Assembly (NCBI GenBank): GCA_010909165.1
Contig: MU008186.1
Coordinates: forward strand, 1-64,000
Source: Anthoceros angustus
Lineage: Eukaryota; Streptophyta; Anthocerotopsida; Anthocerotales; Anthocerotaceae
Length of the DNA stretch: 64,000 nt
Direction: 5' to 3'
Shown: piece by piece, positions 1-12,129 of the stretch
Layout of the letters: every line of letters begins with the position of its first letter
How positions within the stretch are numbered: the stretch's first letter is position 1
The notes under the pieces: generated by a model
What the model saw: only the letters and a program-made list of their open reading frames with translations
What the model was told of the DNA's origin: nothing
Databases searched by the model: none
Translations under genes and position numbers: made by a program

Positions 1-260
1 GCACACAATTGCTTCTCGCTTACATTCGCATCCTACAATGGAGCCAACAAAACCAAAATAGACCTATGCAAATTGCTGATCCGAGAGACGAATTTAATAC
101 TATTGTGGAATTTCTATCCTCAAGAGCAGAACTGTGTTTACTCTTCCTCCAAGAAATCCACTAAATTTGCTGTGGCGCGTGTACAAAGAGCTTTTGATGG
201 AAACGGCAGCCCCGGTTTCATCACAACTCAAGCCGCCACAACACGGTGTCGACAATAATT
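1..260. other. Flank left of the copia element, no gene seen
   Basis: No convincing coding region is visible. The pentamer GTGTC at 246-250 recurs directly outside the other LTR at 6819-6823, but here it lies 10 bp from the LTR edge, so it is only a weak candidate for a target-site duplication. The segment may continue the retroelement into which the copia element inserted; the similarity is too short to be sure. Confidence 0.3.
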
Positions 261-508
261 TGACGATTTATAGAGATAATGCAGATTAATTAAATCAGAA
301 AATAATTACATCATTGATAATCAAGAAAAGAACCAAAGTGTTTATGAGACTTGGACAACTTAACTAAAGCGAAAAGTCATGTCCGTTTCGCTAAAGGTCG
401 CAACCCTAATGAAAGGGTATATATAACTTAAGCTAAGTTATATGTGTGACTAATAACCCTAGGTTACTTAACATTATGATAACACCCTAAGTACTCATTA
501 CTTCATCA
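261..508 (-). repeat. Copia 3' LTR (248 bp)
   Basis: It matches 6568-6818 almost base for base, with a few small indels, and starts and ends with TG...CA. On the minus strand a purine-rich stretch (complement of about 509-518) precedes it, in the position of a polypurine tract. Confidence 0.88.
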
Positions 509-1639
509 CTCCCACTTGTTGAATGCATGTTACACCTTCCTTGTGCGGTCCCTTGTGAGCGTGAGCCACTTGAGCTCCTCCTTAGCTGCCATTTACGCGG
601 AGCAATGGAGCGTGAGGATGAGATGCCTCGCCGAGGTACGCTGGTATTTAATCAGCTACGCCTCGCCTCATTTCAAGATTCCAACTTTGGAGGAGAGCGC
701 TTGTCGCTATGTCTTCTATCACAACACCATCCGATGATGCCTAACTCAAGCTTACAATCGTGATCCCTTGGTCGATTTTCAGCTAGAACACCTGCTAGGA
801 GAAGCCAGAACTCGACACTGCTAAAGGTCCCCGCCGCCTAGGCGTCCAAGAGGGAGGCCACCGTGGCGGGCGTGGTAGAGGAAGGCGGCACGAGTGCCAC
901 CGCGATGCCGCCTATGGGGCTTCTTCTCGGTGCCCACGAACTAATAAAGGTAAAGATTGCCGATGCAGAGAGGAGGTTCGACGAGGGTGAATATGCCTAC
1001 TATTGCAGGCGATTCCACCTGCCATTTTCCTTCCCCGCCATAAGAGAGTATGATGAAGAGACGAGAGTTGTGTGCCTGAAACATAAAACACCCGGATCGC
1101 CACTATGGTATCGATGTCGGGTGACCGACACACATACTGTCAGGTGAAGGTCACCATGTGCGAATACCGCACACGCAGCCGCCTTCTACATGGCGTTGAT
1201 TTCCGCCTGCTTGCTTTAGCCCCTTCGCTTATTGTGCTCCCACCGCTCGAGAAATTCTAACATCACACCAGCATCTTGTAGGGACCGACATCCGCTCAGG
1301 GAGGAGGAACGTCGAACTCAAGAACGCATATCTTATCGTGAAAGGAAAGAGACGACCCTCTCAAGGAGAAAGCTTCCACATCAAGAGCCGGATTCGAGAA
1401 TCGAGGGAAAAATAACAACATTGATGATTCTCGATGAAGCGAGCTTCAAGGGATTAGGGGCTAGGCCTTTTCTTTTGCTTTGCTCGCTTTGAGGAAGTCT
1501 TGCGACCTCCCGAGTCCCGGACTCTTTACATGTTTGTGGTGTAACTCTCGGCCTAGAGCCTTAGTGATATCCGCAGGGTTGTGGTTGGTATGTAGTCCAA
1601 GTATATTTTCCTGCTTGTCACCGCTCTAATGTAGTGATA

Positions 1640-2915
1640 CTCGACTTCCACATGCTTTGTACGTGAGTGAAAGGGATTCTTTGCTAGAGCCATGGAGCCT
1701 TGGTTGTCATAGATAGTGGTGGTGGTAGGTGAATTCCCATCTCTGAAAAATTAACTTACACCACACTATCTCTGCACTGCCGAACTCTATACTCTCCAGA
1801 CTTGATGTGGCCACCGAGGTTGCTTGGATGACCAACATATAGGTCCTGACAAAGGAGACCACATATCCAAACCGACTTTCTCGTGTCAATGTCTCCAAGA
1901 TAGTCGAGTCAGAAAAGTCTCTAAGTCTAGAGTCTTTCCTTCCGGTGCTCATACCTTAAGCCTACATCCGATGTTCCTTTCGGATAGCGAAACACCGTTT
2001 CAAACTACAATGTTCATGGCACGGATGTTCAAGAAATTGGGATAAGTGGTTGAATATGCAACGTCGGCCTCGTAGTGTTTGAAGCATAGATAAGTTTACC
2101 TACCCCTTTTCTGTATGGCACATTTGCCATAGCATCCTTTTCAAATTATTGTGGACACATTGACTTACTCAACTTCAATCCACTAGGTAAGGGTGTTGAT
2201 GCCGTTTGGCATCTTTAAGGCCCATCTGCTCCACAGTTCATAAGGTATCTCGGCCGGTGTCAAGGTAATAATTCTTCTATCTCTATCCCTTTGAATGTGA
2301 ACACCAAGACTTAGAGGTCCGAGATTTGTCATCTCAAATTTACGTGTTAGCGCAGTTGAGCTTGGTGATGTATGCTCCACTATTGCGTATAATCAAGTCG
2401 CCCACATAGATCGCAAGGTAACAGACTACGTTGTTCGATCAGAAACGTCATGTGCTGCCATCCGCTGGCACTTTACAAAACCTAGTTCACGCAGCCTCCT
2501 CATCCAGATCGCCCATTCCATAGCATCGCTTGAGCCCATATGAGTTTTGATTAGCTTGAGGACATAGTCCTCTTTGCCTTTACTTCATAACTTGCATACA
2601 TATCTCGTATCTAGCTTCCCATGTAGAAATGCGCTTTCACATCAAACATATCTAACTCATAGTCTTTGTGGGTCGCAATAAAGACATAGGATACGAAAAG
2701 TTGCCATCTTGACGGAGCAAATGTTTCCAAGTAGTCTAGGCCTGCACTTGGGAAAATCCACTAGTCTTGCTTTATACCTATCAAAGGTACCATCGCCTTT
2801 TTCACTTTTAGTTTGAAAACCCATTTACATGAGACCATTTTATGCGGAGGTAACTTGGCTAGCTCCCAAGTCCCGCTTTTGATCAAGGATTCGACTGACT
2901 TGTATGGCCTTTTCC
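1640..2915 (-). pseudogene. Copia reverse transcriptase and RNase H remnant
   Basis: RT begins near 2910 with WELAKLPPHKM and CKWVFKLK, continues with a DVKAHFYMG block (canonical form DVKTAFLNG), and has the catalytic box as YVGD instead of YVDD (Gly codon at 2400-2402). KFEMTNLGPLSLGVHIQRDR at 2183-2380 is the conserved segment that follows. RNase H is visible near 1640-1720 as DNQGSMALAKNP and RTKHVEVEYHYIR. Stops and frameshifts separate the blocks, so this pol is dead. Confidence 0.82.
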
Positions 2916-3199
2916 ATTCGAAAGATCAGTCTACTAAGTGCCTCCTCATATGAGTGTGGCTCGATGGGGTCCAAAGAAAACAGAGTTGACTTGTAGCCCT
3001 AAAGTCATGTGACCGATAGTAACTGAGGATGTCGTTCACGCCTGGTAGCGTCGTTGAGCAGTGGGTCTGGCTGCTTGCCGAGGTGCCAGTTTCAAGATCT
3101 CTGCTCAGATCGCACCGCACCGCCTCCTCATATCTAAGTCCATAAAGGTAGAGGATCTGAGGATGTATTTGATCAACATCCTCGAAATCTTGTTCTAAA

Positions 3200-4093
3200 T
3201 TACGACAACGCGGCTAGTCGTTCAAGGTCGCATCGTGGATCCTCTTGTTCCCACCGCAGGAGCAACATCCTCGTGAAGATCCTCAAAATGCGAGACATCT
3301 TGTTCAAGATGTTCCCAATCATCTTGGTAATCGCCGAAAGCTCCCACGCCGAAACGGTTTTCATCAAAGGTAACGCCTCTGGAGTAGATGACGTGATTGG
3401 TAGGCACATCATACAACTTGTATGCCTTGATGCCTTGATGTAACCTAACATCAGCAACTTTTGTGCTTTGTTGAGCGCTTCTCCTGGGATGAAGGCTATT
3501 ACACAACCAAAGTCCTCAAATGCAAGATCTTGGGCTTATGTCCATAGAAGGCTTCATATGGAGTCATCCTCAAGATTGGTAGGCAGTTCCTTAGGTAAGG
3601 TTGTAAGGGCCAATAGGGATGAGGAGGTGAGCATGGTTCAAAGAAGAAGATGTCATCTCAAAGTGAGGTTCATATGCTCGCCACTGCCTTGAGGTGTATA
3701 GACCATCATAATCTCGCCAATTCCTTCATCCGTGCGTAAGGCCTCGGAATTCTTGTGAGGTAAATTCCCCACCATTATCCGAACGCAAGGTCTTGAGCCC
3801 TCACCAGCTCAAAACTTCGGATAAGCTTTGAAGTGTGAAAAGCATTCACTTTTAGCTTTAAGGATATAAGCGACAAAACGGTCGTGTCATCCGTGAAGGT
3901 CAAAAATATTTCCCGCCAGGGAAGTCGACAAGGGGCCACACAAGTCTATGTGCACTAACTGGGACTCCGGCCACAGGAGCCTTGTTTCTAAAGGCTTTGA
4001 TGGCTTTTGCAAGAACACAGGTTCACATAAAGGTAAAGGCACTAATTTGCCAATAGGACCATCGATAGAGGTCACTAGCCTAATTTCTCGCAA
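3200..4093 (-). pseudogene. Copia integrase remnant
   Basis: Minus-strand frames contain QLVHIDLCGPLSTSL (start of the integrase core), LRSDNGGEFTSQEF around 3740-3790 (the second catalytic Asp block with the following Glu region) and AYKLYDVPTNHVIYSRGVTF at the integrase C-terminus. The pieces fall in different frames, so the enzyme is broken. Order and spacing match the copia family. Confidence 0.75.
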
Positions 4094-4356
4094 CTTGTCA
4101 CTGTGGGTGACCTAATCGAGCATGCCACAACTTAGACTTCGCTATCTCAGTGGTGGGGAGTCCTCATGTGTTAGATGGGACTGCATTACTCCACCCTTAG
4201 TGTGAAGAAGACGCAGTCATGTTAAGAAGGCTAGAACTCTTAGGATTAAAGGCATCTATGACCTTACACTGTGGCGTGAAATGTAATGTGACATATTGTC
4301 TATGTTTAAACGCCTAACAGTAGATTAGATTGCGTGTCATCTCACAAAATAAACAT

Positions 4357-4641
4357 CTAAGAGAGACAAAGACAGCCCAGATACTGGCTGAATAGTCCCC
4401 ATCCACGGAGAGACAAGAGACCTATTATCGCCAAGGTAGACAAACGGTCCTTGACTGACCTGTAAGTCTGAAATGCGTTTCTATCAAAACACATGTGAGC
4501 AGTGGCACCTGTGTCTAAGTACCACTCTGTGAATTGCCTAGCATTTGTCTTTGCTGACAAACATGTAGATGCAAGGACTGGATTAGTATACTCCCCTGTC
4601 CCAACCATGAGGGCTGATGGCGATGGCTGCTTCTTAACCAC
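4357..4641 (-). pseudogene. Copia protease remnant
   Basis: The open stretch contains WYLDTGATAHMC, which carries the D-T-G triad of copia aspartic proteases in its usual tryptophan-rich setting. The frame is lost after about 90 residues. It lies between gag and integrase remnants, which is the normal position in the polyprotein. Confidence 0.75.
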
Positions 4642-4679
4642 AACATTGGTTTCGCCTCCTTTTCGAGGTAAGCTCTAGC

Positions 4680-5430
4680 TAGCGCATTCACGCTCCCGGT
4701 GACTGTGGATTTTGCACCATTGCAAGTCCCCGACTTCTTACTTTCTTGTTTGCAAGCTGCGAGTGGCCTCCTTGCGAGCCGCCACCTCGGGGCGAACCGA
4801 TCCACCGCCCGAGTATGGTCTTGCACCACCGCCCACGGTTGGATGTAAACGCTTGCGCTTGCGCCGCGCCTTTGTCCTCCTCGTCGCCTCCTCTTCCGAG
4901 AGGGACCCAACAAGTTCTGCAAATGTTAATTCGGTACTTTGAGGTCGGTGATTTGCGCCACACCAGAATTGGGATGCATGAATTGATGTCACAAAGTGTG
5001 ACCATGGAGGCAATGATAGTACAATGTCGATTTCATCCTTGATGGTTTCCTTGGTAGCATTTTCCAGCTTTAGAGACCAAGGTTCAAAGTCATTATATGT
5101 TTTTCCACATTCTCCTTCACGCATTTTACATTCAAGGTTGTTGGTCGACGGTGATTTCGAGTTCTTTCGCTGACTCCTCCAGCGATCCCAGTTGCAGCTC
5201 TCACAACCAGCTTTGCCTCATCATGTCTGCGTGAGTCCACTTCTAATGAAATACATGGAAGATTCATTTCGAGTTCTCGTGCTTCCTTTTGCTACAGTTT
5301 TCACTCTCGTCGCATCTAAACCTTGTGTGGTTTTCCGTAGTTTTACGGTTGAAGCGCCTTTCATGCGCATGACCCAAATATCATCGACGACCATCAAATC
5401 TATCCTTTTCTTTGAACCCTTCCCCACCTA
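4680..5430 (-). pseudogene. Copia gag remnant
   Basis: The minus strand holds overlapping open stretches. The best one (4738-5124) has the copia Gag look: an acidic stretch leading to LPPWSHFVTSI, then a LTFAELVGSLSEEEATRR segment, followed by a basic, Gly/Arg-rich tail where the RNA-binding part of Gag would lie. Frames change several times across the region, so no full Gag can be translated. It precedes the protease remnant, as expected for the family. Confidence 0.65.
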
Positions 5431-6556
5431 CGGATGAGGAGCCCAGATCTCCCATTGTAAGGGCTTATAAAAAAGGGTTTAAAGCTACTATCTATTGCCT
5501 CGGAGCATCTACGAGGTGAGCAAGTATGTTAATGTGTCTAATTACTTCATGTAAGCTAGATGCTGTGCCTCCTTTTCGCAATCGCTTCCTTTCTTATTGT
5601 GAACCTATTGTAAGTGTAGGTTGCACATGAAGGACAGAGTTGGGATCATCAAACCGCGATTCGTTAGTACGCTTGATTGATCTAACGCAAAGTGCGAAAT
5701 TCGTGGTTTTTCAACAATTGCTTTAACAACACATGGATTTTATAATCCGTGGTACAATGCTCCTTAGATCCTCAGAATCCACACTTACGCCAAAGAACAC
5801 TCTTATTCAGTTTACATAACGCCTATCTACAAATAGGGCGTGAGATTCAATTGGAAATAATCTGTGAAAACTGCTGTTTGTGGTGCGGTCAGGTGAGGAA
5901 ACCATTAGGGTTTCCACATCGTAGCCTAGGACGCAACTCCAGAGGGTTGGCTTCTGGAACTTGCTCACGGGGACCAACTAACAAATGTTGAAAGTCTGGG
6001 TATAGAGTGGAAACCAAAAAATTGTAAGCCTCACGCAGCCGTGTGCTGTGTGCAGGCCTGTCTTGATTTCTGTGTGTCCACTCCTCGCTTTGTGTGAATG
6101 CGCTCAACAATGTTTCTGTCGTTAGGTTGTCCCCGAGTGGTCGATGCGCTGGTTGACTCGCCGCAGTCGAGGCCGCCAGATTTGGCCCTCGCTAGTGCCA
6201 TTTTAATGGCTTGTATTCGTTAGAATGCTAAATTTATGCATTCGATTGTTATTTATCAATTTACAAAAGCTATTTGCACTATCTAGCAGGTGTTCTAGTG
6301 AAGTTCTATCAGAATTGCTATAGGGAGCAATCTGAATAGAACTACATTAGAATGCAACTACTAGATTTGCAAAAACAGCAATTTGTAAACAAGCAATTAT
6401 TAAGAAAACAACCAGAAATTTAAGTTCTTGATTTTATTTTGGGTTTCATTTCAAGAAAACATTCTTAAACATAAAACAACCAAAAACGCATGTTTGTGCA
6501 TATCCTGAAATGCACAATTTGATGTGCATTCTTTAGAATGCAAACTGCATCATCAT

Positions 6557-6567
6557 GCTCGATACCA
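6557..6567 (-). other. Primer binding site, initiator-Met-tRNA type
   Basis: The minus strand reads TGGTATCGAGC immediately after the LTR's terminal CA. Plant copia elements typically have TGGTATCAGAGC here, complementary to the 3' end of initiator methionine tRNA; this copy differs by a small indel. Confidence 0.75.
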
Positions 6568-6818
6568 TGACGATTTATAGAGATAATGCAGATTAATTAA
6601 AGATAAAATAATTACATCATTGATAATCAAGAAAAGAACCAAAGTGTTTATGAGACTTGGACAACTTAACTAAAACCGAAAAGTCATGTCTGTTTCTAAA
6701 GGTCGCAACCCTAATGAAAGGGTATATATAACTTAAGCTAAGTTATATGTGTGACTAATAAGCTAACCCTAGGTTACTTAACATTATGATAACACCCTAA
6801 GTACTCATTACTTCATCA
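6568..6818 (-). repeat. Copia 5' LTR (251 bp)
   Basis: Near-identical partner of 261-508. The primer binding site lies directly inside it, which identifies it as the 5' LTR of a minus-strand element. A TATATATAACTT stretch inside both LTRs could serve as promoter. Confidence 0.88.
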
Positions 6819-7560
6819 GTGTCCAGGCGTGTTCACATGGAAGTGCGGTAGCTTGTCAGTCTTGATGACTTGTTGGGCATGCCTTCCCGATGCTAGCACA
6901 TCCTTGACAACATGATTAGGTCGATTGGTGGACGACCTCGTACACTTCAAATGTTCCAAGGGAGCAAGGTTAGTCCACATGGACCTCAACCTATGAGCTC
7001 TCGAACCAAATTGAGCTGCATCCAATAGTAGCTCCTGACCCAACACTCCTCGGATCGTGGCAAAATCCTCCCGACTTGCTTCTTCACGCATGCATCTTTG
7101 GCACATTTTCCAACATGTATCCACAATGCCTTTCTTGCCCTTTCTCGGATCAAGCGCAAGATCCTCATCGGGTCATAGAACAATGCCGCTCGTGGATCCT
7201 TGACCTTGATCTTGCCTCGCAGAGGATAGTCCTTGACACTCCCAACTGCGATGACAAGGTCCACCGGTTGCCAAGACAACTCAAATGGGACAACCCTATC
7301 ATGCGAACATCCATCGCCGCCTAGTAACCTTCACCGACTCCACACGTGAGGTTAGGGTACTCCCCATCAAGTCTCTTACGTGCTCGACACAACTTGCTTT
7401 TGGATCTAGGTCACAATGCACGATCTTCGCACTTTGATGCCACACTTTTAGCACCGCCAAGCCGATCGATGCCTCCAAAGAGTTCCATGAGCACTATGCC
7501 GCTTCCCGAGGTCGCCATGTGATGACCGGTGTTTAGGTCACAAGCAGGCTCAACCCTAGG
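6819..7560 (-). pseudogene. Cytosine-C5 DNA methyltransferase domain, copy 1
   Basis: Minus-strand frames contain MELFGGI (motif I, the AdoMet loop), PVDLVIA leading into the motif IV region, MRILRLIRER after it, and QFGS-AHRLR remnants of motif VIII. The DNA aligns with 20.05-20.75 kb and 21.6-22.25 kb, where more motifs are readable. Frameshifts break it, and the copia insertion removes its C-terminal end. The setting inside a retroelement, after a protease-like region, argues for an element-encoded domain and not a host gene. Confidence 0.65.
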
Positions 7561-8082
7561 CAAGAACTTACAGTTAGCCCTCATAGGACATTGGTCCTCT
7601 TGCACCATCCTCCACAACTTTTGCACGGCTCATTGCCGCATACCAGCCCGTCCCCCGACTTGAAGAACCTCCTCAGGGTGGTTGCAACCCTAGCTTGTCT
7701 TCCTCCTCCTCGTCGAAATCCTCCATCGTGTCGCTTGCGTTGTTAGACACGCTGCAGGTTCAAGCACGTATGGCGTGTCCTTCACCACGGCGCCAAACAC
7801 CGGTAGACGCTGCTGGCAATGAGGTTCTTATGATCCTTGCCATGCAAACCGCAGAGGGATGCGGCAATCCGCTCATCTTGGCTCAAATTTTCTCCACCGG
7901 GTCGATAGTAGACTATCTTCATCCACAAATCCACCATGACCTGTGTTTGTACAAAGCGTCGTCGAAGACATCAAATGTGTTTGCATCGGTGACCAGCGGT
8001 GTACCTCGACAAAGGTGAAGTCTCATCGCTCTTGGTTTGAATGAAACCTTCATTCTACCTTGTCACCTCAAAAGACATGCTC

Positions 8083-10150
8083 CGTGAAGTTTCTTAGCAT
8101 AGGGTTTGTCTCAACCCCATTTTGGCCCCAACCATCCGTAAATGCACATGTCTCATTTCTGTTTTTGATTTGCGAACCACCCATGCATCCGAGCCCAAAG
8201 AAGACCTAATGTGCCCACCGTCCGCACAAATGCGGACACACCTTTGTACCAAGTGGGATGATCGGCGACTTATGCTAAAGGAGTGCACAACGTCCCGACT
8301 TATACTCAAGAGGTGCAATACACGGGTTTGGAGAGGGTTGCGTCAATACTTGTGTAGGCAAGCACTGCCTGCTTGTGCACACTTGCCACCGCACCAACAC
8401 TCACATCAATTCTCTTTTCAAACCCGTGATTGAGCAATCCCGGATGGCGGGCATACCTGCGACCGGCCCCTCCGTGTCGGAGATAAGCCGCACTTAGATC
8501 CGCAGATTAGGCCTCGCGCAGAATTGGACAAGGTAAAGGATGGTGAGGCCTCCTCAACCGTTCTTGATCAAACTCTTGAGCTTACATTTCTTCTTGTCAA
8601 GTCCGTATCGCTTTCAACCTTAATCTATCCATGGGTGGCACATGGAGCAAGTCGATCTTAAATTCAAAATCTCTGGCGAAGCTTGGCTATAGTTCTGCCT
8701 GAACACCTAGCTGCCACACGTAGTGGGCGATAAAGGTATAGTCCTCCTTGAGCCTCACCGAAATACTCACCATTTGGTCAAAACCCACCGATGCCCTCTT
8801 CTTCAGATACTGCGGCTCACTAGGGCTCGCGGTGGCGAGCGGATGCTCTCTTATACTTGTGTTCGATCGCATCCGATGTGCTTTCATTACTCAAGGACAA
8901 ATCATCTATTCTATTTATTTTCTTGCTTCTCAAAACATTGTGAAACATTGTCGCCTTCAAAGGTTGGCCATTAGAAACCACCATCATACATGTCGAATTT
9001 TGGAAAATGTAGCTCATCTAGAAACCAAGGCCTATGCATCTATCGTGCATCAAACTCGAATGAGCGGACATTTGGCGCACCAATCAAAGAGATCCACCGC
9101 AAGTCAAGGGGCACATAGAGTAAGGCCAAAAGGTTTTACATGTTGTATACAAAGCGAATGTGGGAATATAACATCAACCAACAAATGATTTTCAAAAATA
9201 ATATTCATGACTTTACGCCTAGATACCGGATGATTTACAAATTTTTCAAACCACTAAAATCAACACTCCATCCTAGTATTGATACGCCTCTAGGTTGCTT
9301 AAGTGGAGTTGTTACAAAGTTTTCAAAGCGCCAAAACAAGCAAGCCATCCTAGTACTAATCGACCCAAGAGTGCATAACCGAAGTTCTAAAGCACCAAAG
9401 TCAAGCACCCCATCCTTCGATCCGACCCGGGTGCTTAACCTTGGAGTTCTTATGCCAAGCATCTACACTCTAATCAAACATATGCAAAGACAAACAATAT
9501 ATATACATTTGCGGACGTCCGCGCACTCCACCATTTCCATCTCACTGACGCCCACAAGATTGGGGTCTCAAAATCGCGGACGTCCGCAGCTTTTAGCAGA
9601 CTCGCCAATGTGCGAGCGTCCGGCGCATTGTTCCAATTCCTTCTATGTTTTCACTCTAACAATGGAGATCCTGTGGTTGTGTACTCAAAGGCACCGTGAC
9701 GCCCCGCTACTTTTAGAGTCGTAGTTTGGTCCTCTCGAGATGGCCATGATCGAGCTATCGGTTAATGTTCTCTCACAATTGCGCCGGACGTCCGCTGTTT
9801 CTTTTCGCTTAATTGCTAGTTGGTTACGGACGTCCGCAGCTTGGCTTGCGGACTAATTTTGTTTGGTTTGCCCTCTGTTCACCACCTAGGAAGTACTATC
9901 GCTGCGAAAGAGGTGTTTAGGATTCCTAGCACTTAAAAATCCTTGAAATCCTTCCTTGTGAAGGTGAAATCCATGAACCTTCTTGGCTTCAACCATTAGC
10001 GTAAGTATTCACGAGAAAATAACATGGTCAATGTCTTTCAAGACATGTCTAAAGAGTGGTTTTGCTAAAGATGATGCATTTTTGGCCTGGGTCATTTTTG
10101 GTCTTTAGGGACCCAAACCCCTTTAATGGAGAATAACCCCTATGCCGAGA
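8083..10150. mobile_element. 2-kb insertion with terminal inverted repeats, unknown family
   Basis: Homology between this element copy and the plus copy stops near 8083 and resumes near 10150. At the plus copy the two flanks are joined directly (about 19480-19495). Close to the ends, 8097-8112 reads GCATAGGGTTTGTCTC and the complement of 10129-10145 reads GCATAGGGGTTATTCTC, an imperfect inverted repeat. ACATGCTC on the left and AGACGCTC on the right could be a decayed target duplication. No transposase is recognised; the interior has perfect CGGACGTCCG palindromes at 9512, 9577, 9785 and 9827. A non-autonomous DNA transposon is the best guess. Confidence 0.5.
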
Positions 10151-11365
10151 GAGACGCTCGTGGTCCCAATGTCCGGATCTTCCACTTGGTTTCATTTAAC
10201 CTTTCTTGGTGGAGACCCAACGCCTTCACTCTTCTTCCAACGATCACTACCGGTCCTGTCAATCATCACCCTCCTTGGTGCGAATCCATTGATTTCAATG
10301 TGCCTCTCCCGATTGTTGACCAAAGCCACCCCACTGCAAAGATTCCGCCTCCACAGAGATGCTTGGCTCGAGGTCAAGAAATGACATTGCTACCGTGGCA
10401 AATCTTGGACACTTGCTTGCCTTCAAGGTTGTCAACATCCGCCGAGTCAAACCACGACTTCCTTCACGCCAACCCCATGTCTTGTAGGTCAAACATGGCA
10501 TCTCCAAGCTTTTGTGCCATCGCTCTCCAAGAATCTGCATGGGTTTCTCCACATCGCCCACTGGACTTTGATGTTGTTCCCACAGCTGTTCTGCTGGCAA
10601 TGGCTCAAACGACTTTGGCATCTTGGCATAGGTTCGGAAGAGGATCCAAGCTTCCTTCCAAGTCTTCCGCCTGGTGTCAAGACATCCTCTTCTTCCTCTC
10701 GAGCTATCTTCTCTCGTAGTCGCCAGGTTTCTTCCCTGCCCTTGGATCCGGTCACGCCATGTATCCAAGCTTGTGCTCATCTTCTTCGCCTCCGATGATG
10801 CCGCTCTCCTTGATCTTCGCCGCACCAACTTCTCCAGCTTTGCAGGCGCACGAGCTGTCCATCGCCTCTTGATGCTTCCGTTTCTTTTGTCCACGGGACT
10901 TCGCCGGCCTCCTCCACGCGCCTTTGTTTTTCGCCGATTTTGTGGATGAGGTTGGCGAGATGCATTGGCCGGGTTGCCGCCGAGCAACCCAGAGGCCGCA
11001 CCCGGATGCTTCTCCCAACACGCCGCTTCATTGTGCCCGACCCCAGCCTAGGGCATGGCTCCTCACCCTTGACCTCCGAATGCATGCTCGCACTCATGAG
11101 GGAATGGTCCATCCCTCGGCACCTCACGAGGGGCTCGCCACTGGGGTCGGCTTGTCTCGCCGAGCTCCTCCACTGACCTCCGCTTGGCCATGTCGCCCAC
11201 CACCCTACTTATGTTGGAGTAATCACTTGCAACAAAGACGAGAGAAAGTGTCGTGGGCCCTATCTTGTCATCTCGTACACTTCCTTGAGGGTGTAGTGTT
11301 GCCCTTCGTCGGCACCGCTTGTTGCACCTTCATGCACAACAGATATGGCAATGCCTCGCAAGTAC

Positions 11366-11830
11366 TCAGCCACCGGTCACTGTGATCTTGGTGTCACGTA
11401 CCAATTGGTCGATTCTTGATAAGCCATCGCAGCCTCGCCTCGACTTCATCTTGAAGTGTGTCACCGAGATCTTCTCATCCGTGCTTGCATGAAACTCCAA
11501 AGATGTCAAACATCTCTTGATGGGATCGTGCCCACTTGCCACCGCCTCCGCTCGCACCGGGTTCCTTGGATCTTGAACGCTACTCACCGTCCTCCATGTG
11601 CGCCAACAAGCCTCACGTGCTCGCGATAGCACGCCAATGCTTCATCCCCAAGTACTTGGCATTTGGATGAAGCCGTATCGCTTTGTATCCGGTCTTCAAC
11701 TCCATCTCCGCACGCACCGCACCGTACTTCTCGATGAAGTCCTCCAGTGGCAAGGTACCCGCTCGTCCTGTGAACAACTCCATTCGATCCTTGTCTCCTC
11801 CCATCTTGACGACTCCTAAAGACAAGTCCT
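11366..11830 (-). pseudogene. gag remnant of the methyltransferase-bearing element
   Basis: Minus-strand frames include GGDKDRMELFTGRAGTLP followed by EDFIEKYGAVRAEMELKTGY, and further on the segment DEKISVTHFKMKSRRGCDG. The same protein pieces occur on the plus strand at 17.57-18.2 kb. Its position directly after the leader and before a cysteine-rich region fits Gag. It is broken by frameshifts and no family motif beyond position was recognised. Confidence 0.5.
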
Positions 11831-12129
11831 CCTCGCTGTCACTTCCAGGCTACACTTGGGTCAAAAACGTGAGCTGGGTGAGTTGGATAGCAAAGGCATG
11901 AGAACTCTAGAGTTAAACACCCGTGGGGTGAATCAGTACCTAGATAGGGTGCTAACCAATTTAGGAGTTTTGGACAGAAAGTGAAATCAAATGGACTGAT
12001 GACATACCCATGCCTATCCACTTCTCCCTTATCCCTTGAACTGGGCCCAAGAGTAAAATACTCTTGTTTCTCCTTGGTTGGTTGGCCTTAAAGGCCACCC
12101 CTTGTGGAAACCTCGTTCCTCTCCTCTTG

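Larger units (their letters stand above)
261..6818 (-). mobile_element. Degenerate Ty1/copia LTR retrotransposon
   Basis: Two nearly identical terminal repeats (261-508 and 6568-6818) begin TGACGATTTATAG and end TTCATCA, the TG...CA pattern of LTRs. Read on the minus strand, the primer binding site follows the right LTR, then come gag, protease, integrase, reverse transcriptase and RNase H in the copia order (integrase before RT). Every domain is recognisable but split by stops and frameshifts. About 1.1 kb between the primer site and gag and about 1.1 kb between RNase H and the left LTR hold no recognised product. The right flank continues as the methyltransferase-bearing element, so this copy probably inserted into it. 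Confidence 0.88.
6819..11830 (-). mobile_element. LTR retroelement with methyltransferase domain, inverted copy
   Basis: Its reverse complement matches the plus-strand element at 17.5-20.8 kb over long stretches, with many small indels. Read on the minus strand from 11.83 kb it has gag (11.4-11.8), a nucleocapsid region (about 11.0), a retropepsin-like region (10.2-10.3) and the methyltransferase domain (7.5-6.8). The copia element cuts it off at 6819. A 2-kb unrelated segment interrupts it between about 8083 and 10150. Upstream lie duplicated LTR and leader blocks at 11.8-14.6 kb. No RT or integrase part is present. Confidence 0.72.
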
